A stretch of DNA of 64,000 nucleotides, from the NCBI GenBank assembly GCA_963824395.1, contig CAWGPF010000001.1:806001-870000 (forward strand), read 5' to 3'. The notes under the pieces were generated by a model. The model was given only the letters and a program-made list of their open reading frames with translations, was not told the DNA's origin and made no database searches. Both the position numbers and the translations under genes were made by a program. Positions 50,546 to 59,950 of this stretch are shown in pieces (positions within the stretch are counted from its first letter, which is position 1; each line of letters opens with the position of its first letter). This DNA is from 13-2-20CM-66-19 sp963824395 (lineage in GTDB: Bacteria > Pseudomonadota > Gammaproteobacteria > Steroidobacterales > Steroidobacteraceae).

Positions 50546-52300
50546 TCAGCCCTGGCGCGGCTTGACGTAGCGCTCCATGACCGCCTGCTCGAGCAGCTCC
50601 GGTGGCAACAGCCCCTGCGCGACGATGAAGTCGTGGAAGGACTGGGCGTCGAACTTCGGTCCCAGCGTCAGCTGCGTTCTGGCGCGCAGCGTCTCAAGCT
50701 TGGTGTAGCCGAAGAAGTAGGCGGTCGCCTGGCCGGGGGCATTGAAGGTGTAGCGGTCGACCTCCTGCTTGGACATGGGCTCCGAGAGCATCACGTCCTC
50801 CATGAGGATGCGCTTGGCCTCGGCGGGCTTCATCAGTCCCAGATTGAGCATCGGGTCGAGAAATGCCCGCGCCGAGCGCTGCAGGCGCGCCTGCAGCACG
50901 CCGAACTGTGCCTCCGGAGAGAGGTAGGGCTTCACGATGGCCTCAGCGTAGAGGCCCCAGCCCTCGACGTTGGCGCTGTTGAAGGCAAACACTGCGCGCG
51001 CGGTGGACACGCCGTGCTCGATCATCGCGCTGAACTGCAGCTCATGGCCGGGCCGGACCTCGTGCGCGGTGAGCATCCAGCTGATGGCCTGGTAGTTGAA
51101 GTCATCGAGCTCCGCCTTTGACTCGGCGTTCGGGTTGCCGGTCGGCAGCACGAACTCCCCGAGTTCGCCGGTGTTGCCGAGCAGGCGCGGCGGATTGAAG
51201 TGCGGTGCCGGCAACGCGGCTGATTCTGCGCTCGTCGCCAGGCGAATCGACGCGGCGCGCTCGGGCAGCGTGATCAGCTTCTGCTCGCGCAGAATCTGCT
51301 CGATGCTCGCCAGACGCGCGTGGTAGGTATCGAGCAGCTTGTCGTTGGGGATGCGGTCCTTCTTCAGCTCGCGCAGCACCGAGCGATAGTCCGTGGCGCT
51401 CCAGCCGTGCGCGTGCGCGATGCCGATGGCCAGCGCCTGCATCTCGTCGCGCGTCTGCTGGAACGAGAACAGCGCCCGCTCGATGAGCTCGTGCGGCTCC
51501 ATCGTGACGCCGAACTGCTTGAGGTTGTCGGCATAGATTTCCGGCGGCAGCAGATTGCTCTGGCGCGCCCGCGGCAGGATGGTGGCGCGGATCCACTTGC
51601 CGTAGGCGTCGACCTCGGTGGACAGCGTGGCGAAGTCCTTCTGCCAGCCCGTAAGTCCGCTCTTCTGGAACAGATCACGGATGCCATCGAGGTACTCCGT
51701 CTCGTTCTTGAGCTCCTCCTGCACCTCCACCGCCCAGGGGAACACGAGCTTGGGGTCGCCGAGACGCTCCTCGATGCGCTCGCGCGCCAGCTTCGTGATC
51801 GGCTCGTAGCCGGGCGCCGTGCCGGCGTAGCGCTTCAGGCGCACGAGCGCGGCCGGGTAGCGCGATTTCGCGACGCGCTTCTCCAGCAGCTGATTGAAGC
51901 CGCCGAACAGGGCCTGCGGCAGATCAAAGTACGGCAGCAGCAGGCGGTCCTGCAGTTCGTTGGTGGCGCGCTGGTCGCGCGCCGCCTTCAGAAGGATCGC
52001 CAGATCCTGGCGCACCAGCGGGTCAGACTCGCTCTTCAGAGCCGCCTCGTACTGCTGGGCGACCGCTTCCAGATCCGCATCCTGGCGCTCGACGGTGCGG
52101 GGCTTGATGTCGAAGATTTCCGCGTCGTAGCGCTCAATACCGAGCACCGAGGCCTGCTCCGGCGCGTACTTCGCCTGCGCCTCGAGGAGCTTGTTGGCCT
52201 GCGCGTTGCTCGCGGTAATCCAGGCCGGCGGCTCGGCCGCCGCCGCTGCTGCGGCCGCGCCCGCGAGCAGCGCCGTCATCGTCAGTAGACGCAGGTTCAT
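50546..52300 (-). CDS. Secreted DUF885 family protein (putative zinc peptidase), copy 3
   Basis: A 584-residue exported protein (signal peptide to about AAAAEPP). It has the zinc box HEVRPGHE and NVEGWGLYAEA, and a C-terminal NAPGQATAYFFGYTKLE plus FHDFIVAQGLLPPELL. It matches copy 1 (8982-10754) along its full length, including the AWITxSNAxxNxLLxxQ start of the mature protein, so these two are paralogs. ATG 52300 has GGAG five bases upstream. It faces the MoeB-like gene convergently. Confidence 0.85.
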   Translation of the reverse strand: MNLRLLTMTALLAGAAAAAAAAEPPAWITASNAQANKLLEAQAKYAPEQASVLGIERYDAEIFDIKPRTVERQDADLEAVAQQYEAALKSESDPLVRQDLAILLKAARDQRATNELQDRLLLPYFDLPQALFGGFNQLLEKRVAKSRYPAALVRLKRYAGTAPGYEPITKLARERIEERLGDPKLVFPWAVEVQEELKNETEYLDGIRDLFQKSGLTGWQKDFATLSTEVDAYGKWIRATILPRARQSNLLPPEIYADNLKQFGVTMEPHELIERALFSFQQTRDEMQALAIGIAHAHGWSATDYRSVLRELKKDRIPNDKLLDTYHARLASIEQILREQKLITLPERAASIRLATSAESAALPAPHFNPPRLLGNTGELGEFVLPTGNPNAESKAELDDFNYQAISWMLTAHEVRPGHELQFSAMIEHGVSTARAVFAFNSANVEGWGLYAEAIVKPYLSPEAQFGVLQARLQRSARAFLDPMLNLGLMKPAEAKRILMEDVMLSEPMSKQEVDRYTFNAPGQATAYFFGYTKLETLRARTQLTLGPKFDAQSFHDFIVAQGLLPPELLEQAVMERYVKPRQG

Positions 52301-52425
52301 CGTATCTCCAGTGATGCGACCGCCGCGGCGCTGAAAAATTTAAGGCGCGATTGTAGCCGCGCGCACCCACCGTGCCGCCGCCGCAAGCGGTGGAACGAGT
52401 CGGTTGCAAGCTCAGTCGTGCGGCG

Positions 52426-53184
52426 CTACGGATGGCCCGGGCAGCGCGAGCGGGCGAATGCCGGGCGCGGCTCGACGGCGGGCTCGAGCGTCACGCGACG
52501 CTGCAGCAGCGCGAGTGCAGCCTGCGGGTCATCCACGAACTCGAACAGCTTCAGGTCGGCGCGTGCGATGGTGCCGTGACGCACCAGCGCCTCGAAGTTG
52601 ACGACCTCGTGCCAGAAGGCGCTGCCGTAGAGGAACACCGGGATCGAGCGATCGAGCTTTTGCGTCTGGGCCAGGGTCAGGATCTCGAACAGCTCATCGA
52701 AGGTGCCGAAGCCACCGGGAAACACGACGAGCGCACGCGCCAGGTGCGCAAACCACAGCTTGCGCATGAAGAAGTAGTGGAACTCGAATGACAGCTCGGG
52801 CGTGATGTAGGCATTGGGCAGTTGCTCGTGCGGCAGCCCGATGTTGAGCCCGACACTGCGGCCGCCGCCCAAGCTGGCGCCGTGGTTGGCCGCCTCCATG
52901 ATTCCCGGTCCGCCGCCGGAACACACCACCAGACTGCCGCCAAAGGCCGCGCAGCTCCACTCCGTGACCAGACGCGCCAGCTCTGCGGCTTCCTCCATGT
53001 AGTGACCGAGCGGCCCCCCGGAGCGCGCGCGCGCGGAACCGAAAAACACCACCGTGGCGGAGACGCCGGCGGCGGCCAAGGCGCGCAGCGGCGCCAGGTA
53101 CTCCGATACGATGCGGATCGGGCGCCCCTCATCCGAATCGATGAACTTCGGATCGTGGTAAGCCAGCGCGGGTATCTCGGACAT
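52426..53184 (-). CDS. LOG-family protein (TIGR00730-like nucleotide 5'-monophosphate phosphoribohydrolase)
   Basis: A 252-residue Rossmann-like protein. The signature boxes are VVFFGSARA, VVCSGGGPGIMEAANHGA and VVFPGGFGTFDELFEILT, which match the GGGxxGxM and PGGxGTxxE motifs of LOG proteins that hydrolyse nucleotide monophosphates (cytokinin-type or purine salvage). The chain is longer than minimal LOGs and belongs to the larger bacterial class often called 'lysine decarboxylase-like', although it has no decarboxylase fold. A strong AAGGAGAGG precedes ATG 53184. Confidence 0.85.
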   Translation of the reverse strand: MSEIPALAYHDPKFIDSDEGRPIRIVSEYLAPLRALAAAGVSATVVFFGSARARSGGPLGHYMEEAAELARLVTEWSCAAFGGSLVVCSGGGPGIMEAANHGASLGGGRSVGLNIGLPHEQLPNAYITPELSFEFHYFFMRKLWFAHLARALVVFPGGFGTFDELFEILTLAQTQKLDRSIPVFLYGSAFWHEVVNFEALVRHGTIARADLKLFEFVDDPQAALALLQRRVTLEPAVEPRPAFARSRCPGHP

Positions 53185-53253
53185 TGAAGGCCTCTCCTTA
53201 GTGCTCGTGCTGCCGAGCGTCGGTGCGGCACTCTAACGAATCGGGCGACCCGC

Positions 53254-54228
53254 ATGCGACACTCACGGCGCGTGAGAACCATCGGCTCCCTGTCCGCCCT
53301 GTCCGCCCTGTCCGTCCTGCTCTGGGTGGCGCTGCTGTGCGGCACCAGCGGCGCGCGCGCGGCGGACGCTGCGTCCGCAGGCGCCCTACCGGCTGTGGAG
53401 GCGCGCACCGTGCTGCTCGTGGTCTCGCCCCACCCGGATGACGAGACGCTCTGCTGCGCGGGCGTGATGCAGCGGGTGCTCGCGGCCGGGGGGCAGGTGA
53501 GCGTGGTGTGGCTCACGAGCGGAGATGGCTCGCAGCTTGGCTCGCTGATGATCGAGAAGCGCCTGTTCGCCGATCCACAGCGCATGCGCGCCTACGGTGA
53601 GCGGCGCATGGCCGAGGCGCGCGCGGCCACGGGGCTGCTCGGAGTGCCGGGGGACGGACAGCTGTTCCTCGGCTACCCGGACGGCGGACTGCTGGCACTG
53701 CGCTCGCAGTTCCACTCACACCCCTACCGGGCACCCTTCACCGCCGCCAGCGCCGTCCCCTATTCCGCAGCACTGTTTCCCGGCCATCCCTACAGCGGAG
53801 AGAGCCTGGAGCGCGACTTCGCCGCGGTCCTCGCCCGGGTGCAGCCGACGCTCATACTCGCCCCGAGTCCTCTGGATACACACCCGGATCACCACGCCGC
53901 CGGGCTGCTCGCGATCGACGCGGCGCGCACGCTCGGCACGGTGGCGATGCGCTTCTGGATCGTCCATGGGGGCGAGGGCTGGCCAGACCCGCGCGGCCTG
54001 GTGCGGGGTATTCCGCTCAGCACCCCGCCCGTCGCGGTGGCGCTGGCACTGCGCCCCTTCACGCTCACCCCCGCCGAGGAGGACCGCAAGCTCTCAGCGC
54101 TCCAGGACTACCAGACGCAGATGCGCGTGATGGCGCCCTTCCTGCTCGCCTTCGTGCGCACCACCGAATTGTTCGCGGCCGCACCGCTTGCGGGCCCACC
54201 GGCATCGCTGACCCGCGCTCAGCGGTGA
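53254..54228 (+). CDS. Exported PIG-L family deacetylase
   Basis: A 324-residue zinc deacetylase of the LmbE/PIG-L family. After a signal peptide (to about GARAADA), the first metal box is VVSPHPDDETLCCAG and the second is PLDTHPDHHAAGL. WLTSGDGS and RMAEARAATGLLG fit the family. It would remove N-acetyl groups from a sugar-containing substrate in the periplasm. The signal peptide is encoded by three copies of a 9-base repeat (53290-53316), giving LSALSALS. Its stop overlaps the end of the convergent phospholipase-D-type gene by ten bases. Confidence 0.85.
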   Translation: MRHSRRVRTIGSLSALSALSVLLWVALLCGTSGARAADAASAGALPAVEARTVLLVVSPHPDDETLCCAGVMQRVLAAGGQVSVVWLTSGDGSQLGSLMIEKRLFADPQRMRAYGERRMAEARAATGLLGVPGDGQLFLGYPDGGLLALRSQFHSHPYRAPFTAASAVPYSAALFPGHPYSGESLERDFAAVLARVQPTLILAPSPLDTHPDHHAAGLLAIDAARTLGTVAMRFWIVHGGEGWPDPRGLVRGIPLSTPPVAVALALRPFTLTPAEEDRKLSALQDYQTQMRVMAPFLLAFVRTTELFAAAPLAGPPASLTRAQR

Positions 54229-55379
54229 CGCCAGGAGTCGAGGAGCCGGTCCAGGGCCCCGGCGATGCGCTCGCGCAGGCGATCGAGGCGGGCGCGCTCG
54301 CGCCAGTGGCGCCGGCTGATCTTTCGCGAGGCCGCAAAGTCGGCGAGGAACAGCTGCGCGGCCGCCTCCGCCACGGCCGCGCTCACGATCTCCTGATTGG
54401 CCTCCAGGTTCCAGCGGAAGCTCCAGCGATCGAGGTTGCTCGAGCCCACCGACACCCAGTCATCGCACAGGATCATCTTCGCGTGCAGCATGTGGGGCTG
54501 GTATTCCCAGATGGTGACGCCGCTGCGCAGGAGCTTGCCGTAGAAGCGGCGCGCCGCCTGGCGCACCCACGGATGGTCGGTGCGCGGGCCGGGCAGCAGC
54601 AGCCGCACGTCCACCCCGCGGCGCGCGGTACGGCGCAGGACCTTGCGAAAGCGCCGCGAGGGCACGAAATAGGCGCTCATGATCCACACCCGCACGCAGG
54701 CGCCGTCGATACGGCGCAGCACCCCGCTCGCCAGTACCGAGCGCTGCCGTGCCTCACTCAGTGCGAGGCGCCCCGGCGCACCCTGCGGGTCCGGGGCGCA
54801 GGGCGCCGGCGCGGCGAGCGCGAGCTCGGGTCCAAAGCGGCGCCAGGTGCGTGCGAAGGCGAGCTGCCAGTCCGCCACCACCGGGCCTTCGATCTCGAGC
54901 ATCAGCTCGCGCCACGGGCCCCGCGGCGCCTCGGGCGCGAAATCATCCGTGAGCCCCGCGCCACCGACGAACGCCACCCGTCCGTCGGCGAGCAGGAGCT
55001 TGCGATGGTCACGCAGCAGGTTCGCGATTCCCTTGCCGGGCGCGAGCGGATTGAAGAAGCGCAGCTCGACGCCGGCGGCGCGCAGCCGCCGCCGGTCGGC
55101 GCGGCGCAGGCCGAGCGCCCCAAAGCCATCGAGCATCAGGCACACACGCACCCCGCGGGCGCGCGCGGCGCACAGCGCCGTGATGAAGCGCGTGGCCAGG
55201 GCGCCGGAGGCGATCAGATACATCTCCAGCAGCACGTAAGCGCGCGCGCCGTCGATGGCGGCCAGCATGCGGGCGAAGAAGGCCGCGTTCTCGTGCAGCA
55301 GGCGGAAGGTGTTTCCCGGTCGCCACGGCCAGCCGGTGGTTGTAAATTGCTGCGTCTGGAAGTCCGCGCCTAACGCCAT
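54219..55379 (-). CDS. Phospholipase D-family protein (cardiolipin synthase type)
   Basis: A 386-residue protein with two HKD motifs: DHRKLLLADGRVAFVGGAGL (about residues 135-155) and LHAKMILCDDWVSVGSSNLD (about 295-315). Each is followed by the GG/GS-x-N-type pocket. This places it with ClsB/ClsC-type cardiolipin synthases that join phosphatidyl groups. It has no N-terminal transmembrane pair, unlike ClsA. The C-terminus is strongly basic. ATG 55379 is chosen because it begins the normal domain (NTFRLLHENAAFFARML). A much longer upstream open frame is only the shadow of the next gene. It lacks a clear ribosome site. Divergent from the CAP gene with nine bases between starts. Confidence 0.85.
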   Translation of the reverse strand: MALGADFQTQQFTTTGWPWRPGNTFRLLHENAAFFARMLAAIDGARAYVLLEMYLIASGALATRFITALCAARARGVRVCLMLDGFGALGLRRADRRRLRAAGVELRFFNPLAPGKGIANLLRDHRKLLLADGRVAFVGGAGLTDDFAPEAPRGPWRELMLEIEGPVVADWQLAFARTWRRFGPELALAAPAPCAPDPQGAPGRLALSEARQRSVLASGVLRRIDGACVRVWIMSAYFVPSRRFRKVLRRTARRGVDVRLLLPGPRTDHPWVRQAARRFYGKLLRSGVTIWEYQPHMLHAKMILCDDWVSVGSSNLDRWSFRWNLEANQEIVSAAVAEAAAQLFLADFAASRKISRRHWRERARLDRLRERIAGALDRLLDSWRHR

Positions 55380-55388
55380 GAGGGAACA

Positions 55389-56237
55389 ATGACCGACTCG
55401 ATCCGGCGACGCCAGCGGCAGCTGCTGCCCCTGGCCGCGGTGCTCTTCAGCCTCGGTGCGCATGCCGACGTGGTGGACTCGGTCAACGAGGTGCGCGCCG
55501 CGGGCTGCCCCGGCGGCACGCGTGCCCCGCCCCTGCAGCGCAACGCCGTCCTCGACGACGTGGCGCGCCGCGTCGCTCAGGGCGCCTCGCTCCACAGCGC
55601 GCAGCTGCAGACCGGCTACCGCGCGGCGAGCGCCTATTCGGTCACCATCGGTGACGTGCCGCCCGATGGCAATGTACGGCATATCACCGAGACGCAGTTC
55701 TGCGCGCAGGGCACCAAGGCGAACTTCAGGGACATCGGTGTGTGGCGCGAGGGGACGGATGTGTGGCTGATCCTCGCCGAGCCGCTGGCGACGGTGGCCA
55801 CCACCGATCGCGGTGCCTTCAGCGACCGGGTCCTCGACCTGGTCAATGCCGCCCGCGCCGCGGCGCGGCGCTGCGGCAGCGCCCTGCTGCCGGCGGTGCC
55901 ACCGCTGTCGCGCAACGCGACGCTCGAGCGCGTGGCGCAGGAGTACGCCCAGGACATGGCGACCTTCAGCTACATGGACCATACCGGCCGTGACGGGTCC
56001 GCGCCGCACGAGCGCATCACGCGCAGCGGCTACCGCTGGAGCGAGACGGGCGAGAACCTTGCCAGCGGCGTGCCGGCGCCCGATGCGGTCGTCGATGGCT
56101 GGCTGCGCAGCCCCGAGCACTGCGCGAATCTCATGGACCCTGCCTACACGCAGGTGGGGGTGGGCTTTGCCGTGAACCCGCACAGCGATGCGGGTACTTA
56201 CTGGGCGCTCGAGTTCGGCCGCCCGGCCGGCAAGTGA
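55389..56237 (+). CDS. Secreted CAP-domain (SCP/PR-1-like) protein
   Basis: A 282-residue exported protein with a signal peptide ending near GAHAD. The C-terminal CAP domain (about 150-280) has VLDLVNAARAAARRCG, LERVAQEYAQDMATFSYMDHTGRDGSAPHERI, GYRWSETGENLASGV, and LMDPAYTQVGVGF, with the His/Glu pocket residues in MDHTG and GEN. The N-terminal part (VDSVNEVRAAGCPG, then LDDVARRVAQGASL) looks like a second, degenerate CAP-like start that lacks the HTGxDG box. Bacterial CAP proteins are secreted with unproven roles. Confidence 0.82.
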   Translation: MTDSIRRRQRQLLPLAAVLFSLGAHADVVDSVNEVRAAGCPGGTRAPPLQRNAVLDDVARRVAQGASLHSAQLQTGYRAASAYSVTIGDVPPDGNVRHITETQFCAQGTKANFRDIGVWREGTDVWLILAEPLATVATTDRGAFSDRVLDLVNAARAAARRCGSALLPAVPPLSRNATLERVAQEYAQDMATFSYMDHTGRDGSAPHERITRSGYRWSETGENLASGVPAPDAVVDGWLRSPEHCANLMDPAYTQVGVGFAVNPHSDAGTYWALEFGRPAGK

Positions 56238-56292
56238 GCGCCCCGGAACATTGCGTAAGATTCGCGTCCGCAGTTAAGGACACGGAGCGGTA

Positions 56293-56817
56293 ATGGCTGA
56301 GGTTGAAATCCACGCAGGTCACGGCCACGAAATCGACGCCTTCGGGCGGCGCGTCGGCGTGCTCGTGGGGCTGATCGGCATCGTGCTCGCGCTGGCGACC
56401 ATCGGCGCGCATCGCGCGCACTCGGCGACCATCATCACGCGCACGGAGGCCAACGACAAATGGGCCTTTTACCAGGCCAAGAAGGAGCGCGCGCACCTGC
56501 AGGACGTCGGCGCGCAACTGGCCGAAGCGCTCGGGGAGCCGCAGCGGGTGCGGCCCGTGGTTGCCAAATTCAGGAGCGACGAAGAGCGCTACCAGCGCGA
56601 GTCCGAGGACCTCAACCGCGAGGCACGGGCGCTCGAGGATGAGGTCAAGCACATGGAAGGGCGGGCGCTGTGGCTCGACCTGAGCGAGGGCTTCCTCGAG
56701 CTCGGCCTGGTGCTTTCCTCGCTCTACTTCCTCGCCAAGCGGCGCTTCTTCCCGGTGTTCGGCGCGGTATGCGCGCTCGCCGGGGCCGGCCTTGCGCTGT
56801 GGAGTCTCGTCATCTGA
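56293..56817 (+). CDS. DUF4337 family membrane protein
   Basis: A 174-residue inner-membrane protein. One helix lies near the N-terminus (about 22-42), a charged coiled-coil follows (TEANDKWAFYQAKKERAHLQ to REARALEDEVKHME), and two helices are near the C-terminus (about 128-147 and 152-172). The NDKWAFYQAK motif is the DUF4337 hallmark. No function is known. Its last eight bases overlap the convergent DUF4184 gene. Confidence 0.85.
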   Translation: MAEVEIHAGHGHEIDAFGRRVGVLVGLIGIVLALATIGAHRAHSATIITRTEANDKWAFYQAKKERAHLQDVGAQLAEALGEPQRVRPVVAKFRSDEERYQRESEDLNREARALEDEVKHMEGRALWLDLSEGFLELGLVLSSLYFLAKRRFFPVFGAVCALAGAGLALWSLVI

Positions 56818-57580
56818 TTACCGGCTCGCTCGGATGTTCGAGCGCGATCACGATGCCGGCCACGAGGTAGAGCGCTGCGAACCACGCCAGGGCGTGGGTG
56901 AGGAAAGTATGGGTGGTGCCATAGATGAGTGCGGTGCGCTCGAAGTAGCCCACCGCCTGCACCCCACCGATGAGCACCGCAGCCGTGGTCACCAGCACGA
57001 GGATCGGACCGACCGCCGAGCGCGTGGCCCCGTCGGTGACCGGGGCGCGCGCCGGCGCCGGCAGACGCCAGAACCACACCGCCATGACGATGAGCCCGAC
57101 GCCCGAGCTGATGTACTGCAGCAGATGGCACATCGGGCCGGTGTAGCCGGCGAAGCTCACCGGCGCGCTCAGGGCGGAAACGCGCCTCACGACCCAGCCA
57201 TCGGTGTGCGTGAAGGAATCCCACAACAGGTGCGACCACACCCCCACGAGGATCGCGACGGTCGCGAACACCCACGCGCTCCACTGGGTGCGAAACGGCG
57301 CGAGCGCGTTCAGGCACAGCCAGCGCGAGCGCGGCGACAGCAGCGCCGTCAGCGGCCGGCGCAGCACGAAGATCACCACGAGCATCAGGTAGCCGAGGGC
57401 AAGGTCGGTGGTGAAGGAGGCGGCGAATTCGTGCGTCTCGGGCAGCCAGCGCTCAAGGTTCGAGGGCAGGAAGTACGGCAGGTCCGGGGCCATGGCGCCG
57501 ATGATGAGCGGCGCGGTGCGCAAGGAACGCAGCCCGCGCAGGGGCAGGATCGCGGCCGGATGTGCGAGCGTGAAGGGCAT
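56810..57580 (-). CDS. DUF4184 family membrane protein
   Basis: A 256-residue polytopic membrane protein. It opens with MPFTLAHPAAILPL and has LIIGAMAPDLPYF and LVGVWSHLLWDSFTHTDGWVV. These conserved His/Asp motifs are shared by DUF4184 proteins and by membrane hydrolases of the YdjM/metal-dependent type. Five to six helices are predicted. Activity unproven. It lies nine bases downstream of the glucoamylase gene on the same strand, so it is the last gene of that operon. Confidence 0.83.
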   Translation of the reverse strand: MPFTLAHPAAILPLRGLRSLRTAPLIIGAMAPDLPYFLPSNLERWLPETHEFAASFTTDLALGYLMLVVIFVLRRPLTALLSPRSRWLCLNALAPFRTQWSAWVFATVAILVGVWSHLLWDSFTHTDGWVVRRVSALSAPVSFAGYTGPMCHLLQYISSGVGLIVMAVWFWRLPAPARAPVTDGATRSAVGPILVLVTTAAVLIGGVQAVGYFERTALIYGTTHTFLTHALAWFAALYLVAGIVIALEHPSEPVIR

Positions 57581-57589
57581 GCCGCGCCG

Positions 57590-59950
57590 TCAGCCGCCCG
57601 CCGCCTGGGGGGTCACGAGAGCCTGAAAATCCTGTCCCACCCAGGTGCCGCCGCTGCGAAAGGTGAAGTCGAGCCTGCGCCCGGCGCGCAGCCGCACGGT
57701 ATCGATATCCAGCAGGTGCAGGCCGAGTGCATTGGCACGCGTCTCCTGGTCACGGGCATCGGTCCAGCCGTCCAGACCCCAGCGGATCGCCCCAGGGGCG
57801 CGCAGCGCGATGGTGAGCGCGCATCCTTCCGGGATCTGGGTGACGGGTGCCTGCTCGGTCCAGAACAGTCGCCTGAGCGGCGGCCGCTCGCCAGCGTAGC
57901 GCTCCCAGACGGCGGCCGGGCGGTCAAAGGGCCGCTTCAGCTCACGTGAGGCGGCAAGTTTCAGATACTCCGCGTGCGCCCACACGAGCGGCATGGCCGC
58001 CCCGGTGGGCCGCCCCAGCGCCAGGCCCCGCGCCGGGATCGCCGCGCTGTCCCACACCTGCTCAGGCAGCATGCCGCCGGCGGAGGCCATGCGCGCCATG
58101 GTCTCAAGATACGGCAGCGCCTCGCGGCCGGCGCACAGTTCGTAGTGGCCGCGCTCGCCGCTCAGCAACGGCCACGCGCGACCGCGCCCGGTGCCATCGT
58201 AGGCACTGCCGTCGTCGTGCTCGCCGTATCCATCCTCGTTGTAACGGTGCCAGCACGGACCGTACGGGGTCTGCACCTTTAAGAGCGCATCCGTGATCTT
58301 CAGGGTGCCGAGGATGAGCGGATCCTGCGGGCTGCGCAGCCCGAAGCGCACCAGCTGCAGGAAGTCGACGCTCACCTGCGCGCTCACGGGCAGGTTCGGG
58401 TCGACCATGAGATTGCGGATCGGCAGCACGCTGTCCGGGGCTGCCCGGTCGCCCGCGAGGGACGCGCGCGGCGCCACCCGCACGTAGTAGCCCGGGACGC
58501 CGTAGAGACGCGCGAGCGGCATGTCGCGCACGCTGGTCCACTCTTCCAGCTGCGCGTTCCAGTAATCGGCGAACGCCAGCGCCAGCTCGCGCGCCTCCGC
58601 GGGCAGAAACGGTGCACCGGCCACGAGCGCCGCGATACACACCGCGAGTGTGAAGGTATTGAGCCCGGCGTCCTCCTCCCAGCGGTCCTGGTCGGTCGCC
58701 GGTCCCTGGCGCACCAGAAATCCGAGCGCCCGCAGCACCATGTCGCGCACTTCCGTACCCGCGAGCGCGGCGCGCTCATCGAGCGCAGCAGCGAGCAGCA
58801 CCGGGAAGGCAGTTTCATCGAGCTGCACGCCCAGCCAGTGACCGGTGCCGCCGAGCCACTGATTCTGATTCCAGTGCCCGTCCTCATTCTGCGTGGCGAT
58901 CAGATACCCGAGGGCATTGCGGGCCTCGCGCAGCGCGCCCACTGCCAGCAGCGCCCCGGCGCTCTCGCACAGATCCCGTGGCCACACGAGGTGATAGCCC
59001 TCGCGCTCCTCGCGCGTATTGCCCCACGGCACGCTCAGGCTCGCCACCATGGCCCCGGGGTACGTCTTGTCCTGGTGCACGCGCAGCACCATGGTGGAGA
59101 TCTGCACCTGGGCGGCGCACTCATCGGGCAGGTCGGCCGCCAGTGCTTCCTCGGATGCATTCGCCGCGTGCCAGCGCGTCCAGGCCGTGAGCTGCCGCTC
59201 CCAGGAAACCGCGAACGGCTCAGTCAGCGCGGTGCGTGCCAGGGTTGCGGCCGCTTCGGTGCCGCCCGCGAAACCGAGCGCGAGAAAAGCGTGGCGCGGC
59301 AGTTCGGCCCCGAGCGCTACGTTTCCCGGACCTGCGCTGTCGTAGGACCAGGTCATGGCGCCGTGCTGCGCGAAGTCCTGCCACAGATCACTCGTCCCGA
59401 CGTTGCCGGCGCTCACCCGGCCGAACGCCTCGGTCTGCTCGGGCGTGACCGCCAGCAGCGCGAGGGCGAACGGCCCCTGCTGCGCGGTCAGCGCACGGCG
59501 CCCGCGGTATTCGAGCACCTGGGCCAGGTTGTTGTTCCCCGTGCCCCCCAGGTGCGGTGCGAGCAGCGCGTACGGCCGCAGCGTCGGGTCGCCGCTCAAC
59601 AGGACCTCGAGGAGGAGCACATCGCGATGCTCGCAGGGCGTCACGCGCAGGGTAAGTTCGAAGCGCTCGTGGCGATGCACGATGTGCACAGCCGGTGCCC
59701 CGGGGACCGCCAGCTGCGACTCGTGCTGCCACAGGCGTTTCACTTCCACCCAGAATCCCTCGCCGTCGCCGACGATGAAGCCGAGGTCGCGGATCTGCGG
59801 CAGGTCGACGCGCGGGAAGTAGACCTCATTGACGATGCCGCCGCCGATGGTGAACCACAGGCGCGAGGAGCCGAGCGAGCAGCCGACCATCTCCTTGGCG
59901 CTGCTGCTCCAGGTCGGCGCAAGACCCGGCGCCCCGGGTGCGGCACCCAT
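57590..59950 (-). CDS. GH15 glucoamylase/glucodextranase-like enzyme, cytoplasmic
   Basis: A 786-residue glycoside hydrolase. Residues 20-280 are the glucodextranase-type N-terminal beta domain (SSRLWFTIGGGIVNEVYFPR), and the (alpha/alpha)6 catalytic barrel follows. YHLVWPRDLCESAGALLA forms the glucose subsite. The acid Glu is in DRWEEDAGLNTFT, and the second catalytic Glu is expected in the later barrel (RGHYELCAGRE region). There is no signal peptide, so it acts on internal maltodextrin or glycogen and frees beta-glucose. Its ATG overlaps the stop of the ROK kinase gene by one base (TGATG), so the kinase that can phosphorylate the product is made alongside. Longer upstream frames are shadows. 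Confidence 0.87.
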   Translation of the reverse strand: MGAAPGAPGLAPTWSSSAKEMVGCSLGSSRLWFTIGGGIVNEVYFPRVDLPQIRDLGFIVGDGEGFWVEVKRLWQHESQLAVPGAPAVHIVHRHERFELTLRVTPCEHRDVLLLEVLLSGDPTLRPYALLAPHLGGTGNNNLAQVLEYRGRRALTAQQGPFALALLAVTPEQTEAFGRVSAGNVGTSDLWQDFAQHGAMTWSYDSAGPGNVALGAELPRHAFLALGFAGGTEAAATLARTALTEPFAVSWERQLTAWTRWHAANASEEALAADLPDECAAQVQISTMVLRVHQDKTYPGAMVASLSVPWGNTREEREGYHLVWPRDLCESAGALLAVGALREARNALGYLIATQNEDGHWNQNQWLGGTGHWLGVQLDETAFPVLLAAALDERAALAGTEVRDMVLRALGFLVRQGPATDQDRWEEDAGLNTFTLAVCIAALVAGAPFLPAEARELALAFADYWNAQLEEWTSVRDMPLARLYGVPGYYVRVAPRASLAGDRAAPDSVLPIRNLMVDPNLPVSAQVSVDFLQLVRFGLRSPQDPLILGTLKITDALLKVQTPYGPCWHRYNEDGYGEHDDGSAYDGTGRGRAWPLLSGERGHYELCAGREALPYLETMARMASAGGMLPEQVWDSAAIPARGLALGRPTGAAMPLVWAHAEYLKLAASRELKRPFDRPAAVWERYAGERPPLRRLFWTEQAPVTQIPEGCALTIALRAPGAIRWGLDGWTDARDQETRANALGLHLLDIDTVRLRAGRRLDFTFRSGGTWVGQDFQALVTPQAAGG

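Noticed and set aside
53290..53316. Three 9-base repeats in the PIG-L gene
   Set aside because: They encode the hydrophobic core of the signal peptide (LSALSALS); a simple slippage tract in coding sequence.
54219..56183. 654-codon frame ending in the phospholipase D-type protein
   Set aside because: The first 268 codons are antisense to the CAP-domain gene and show no domain.
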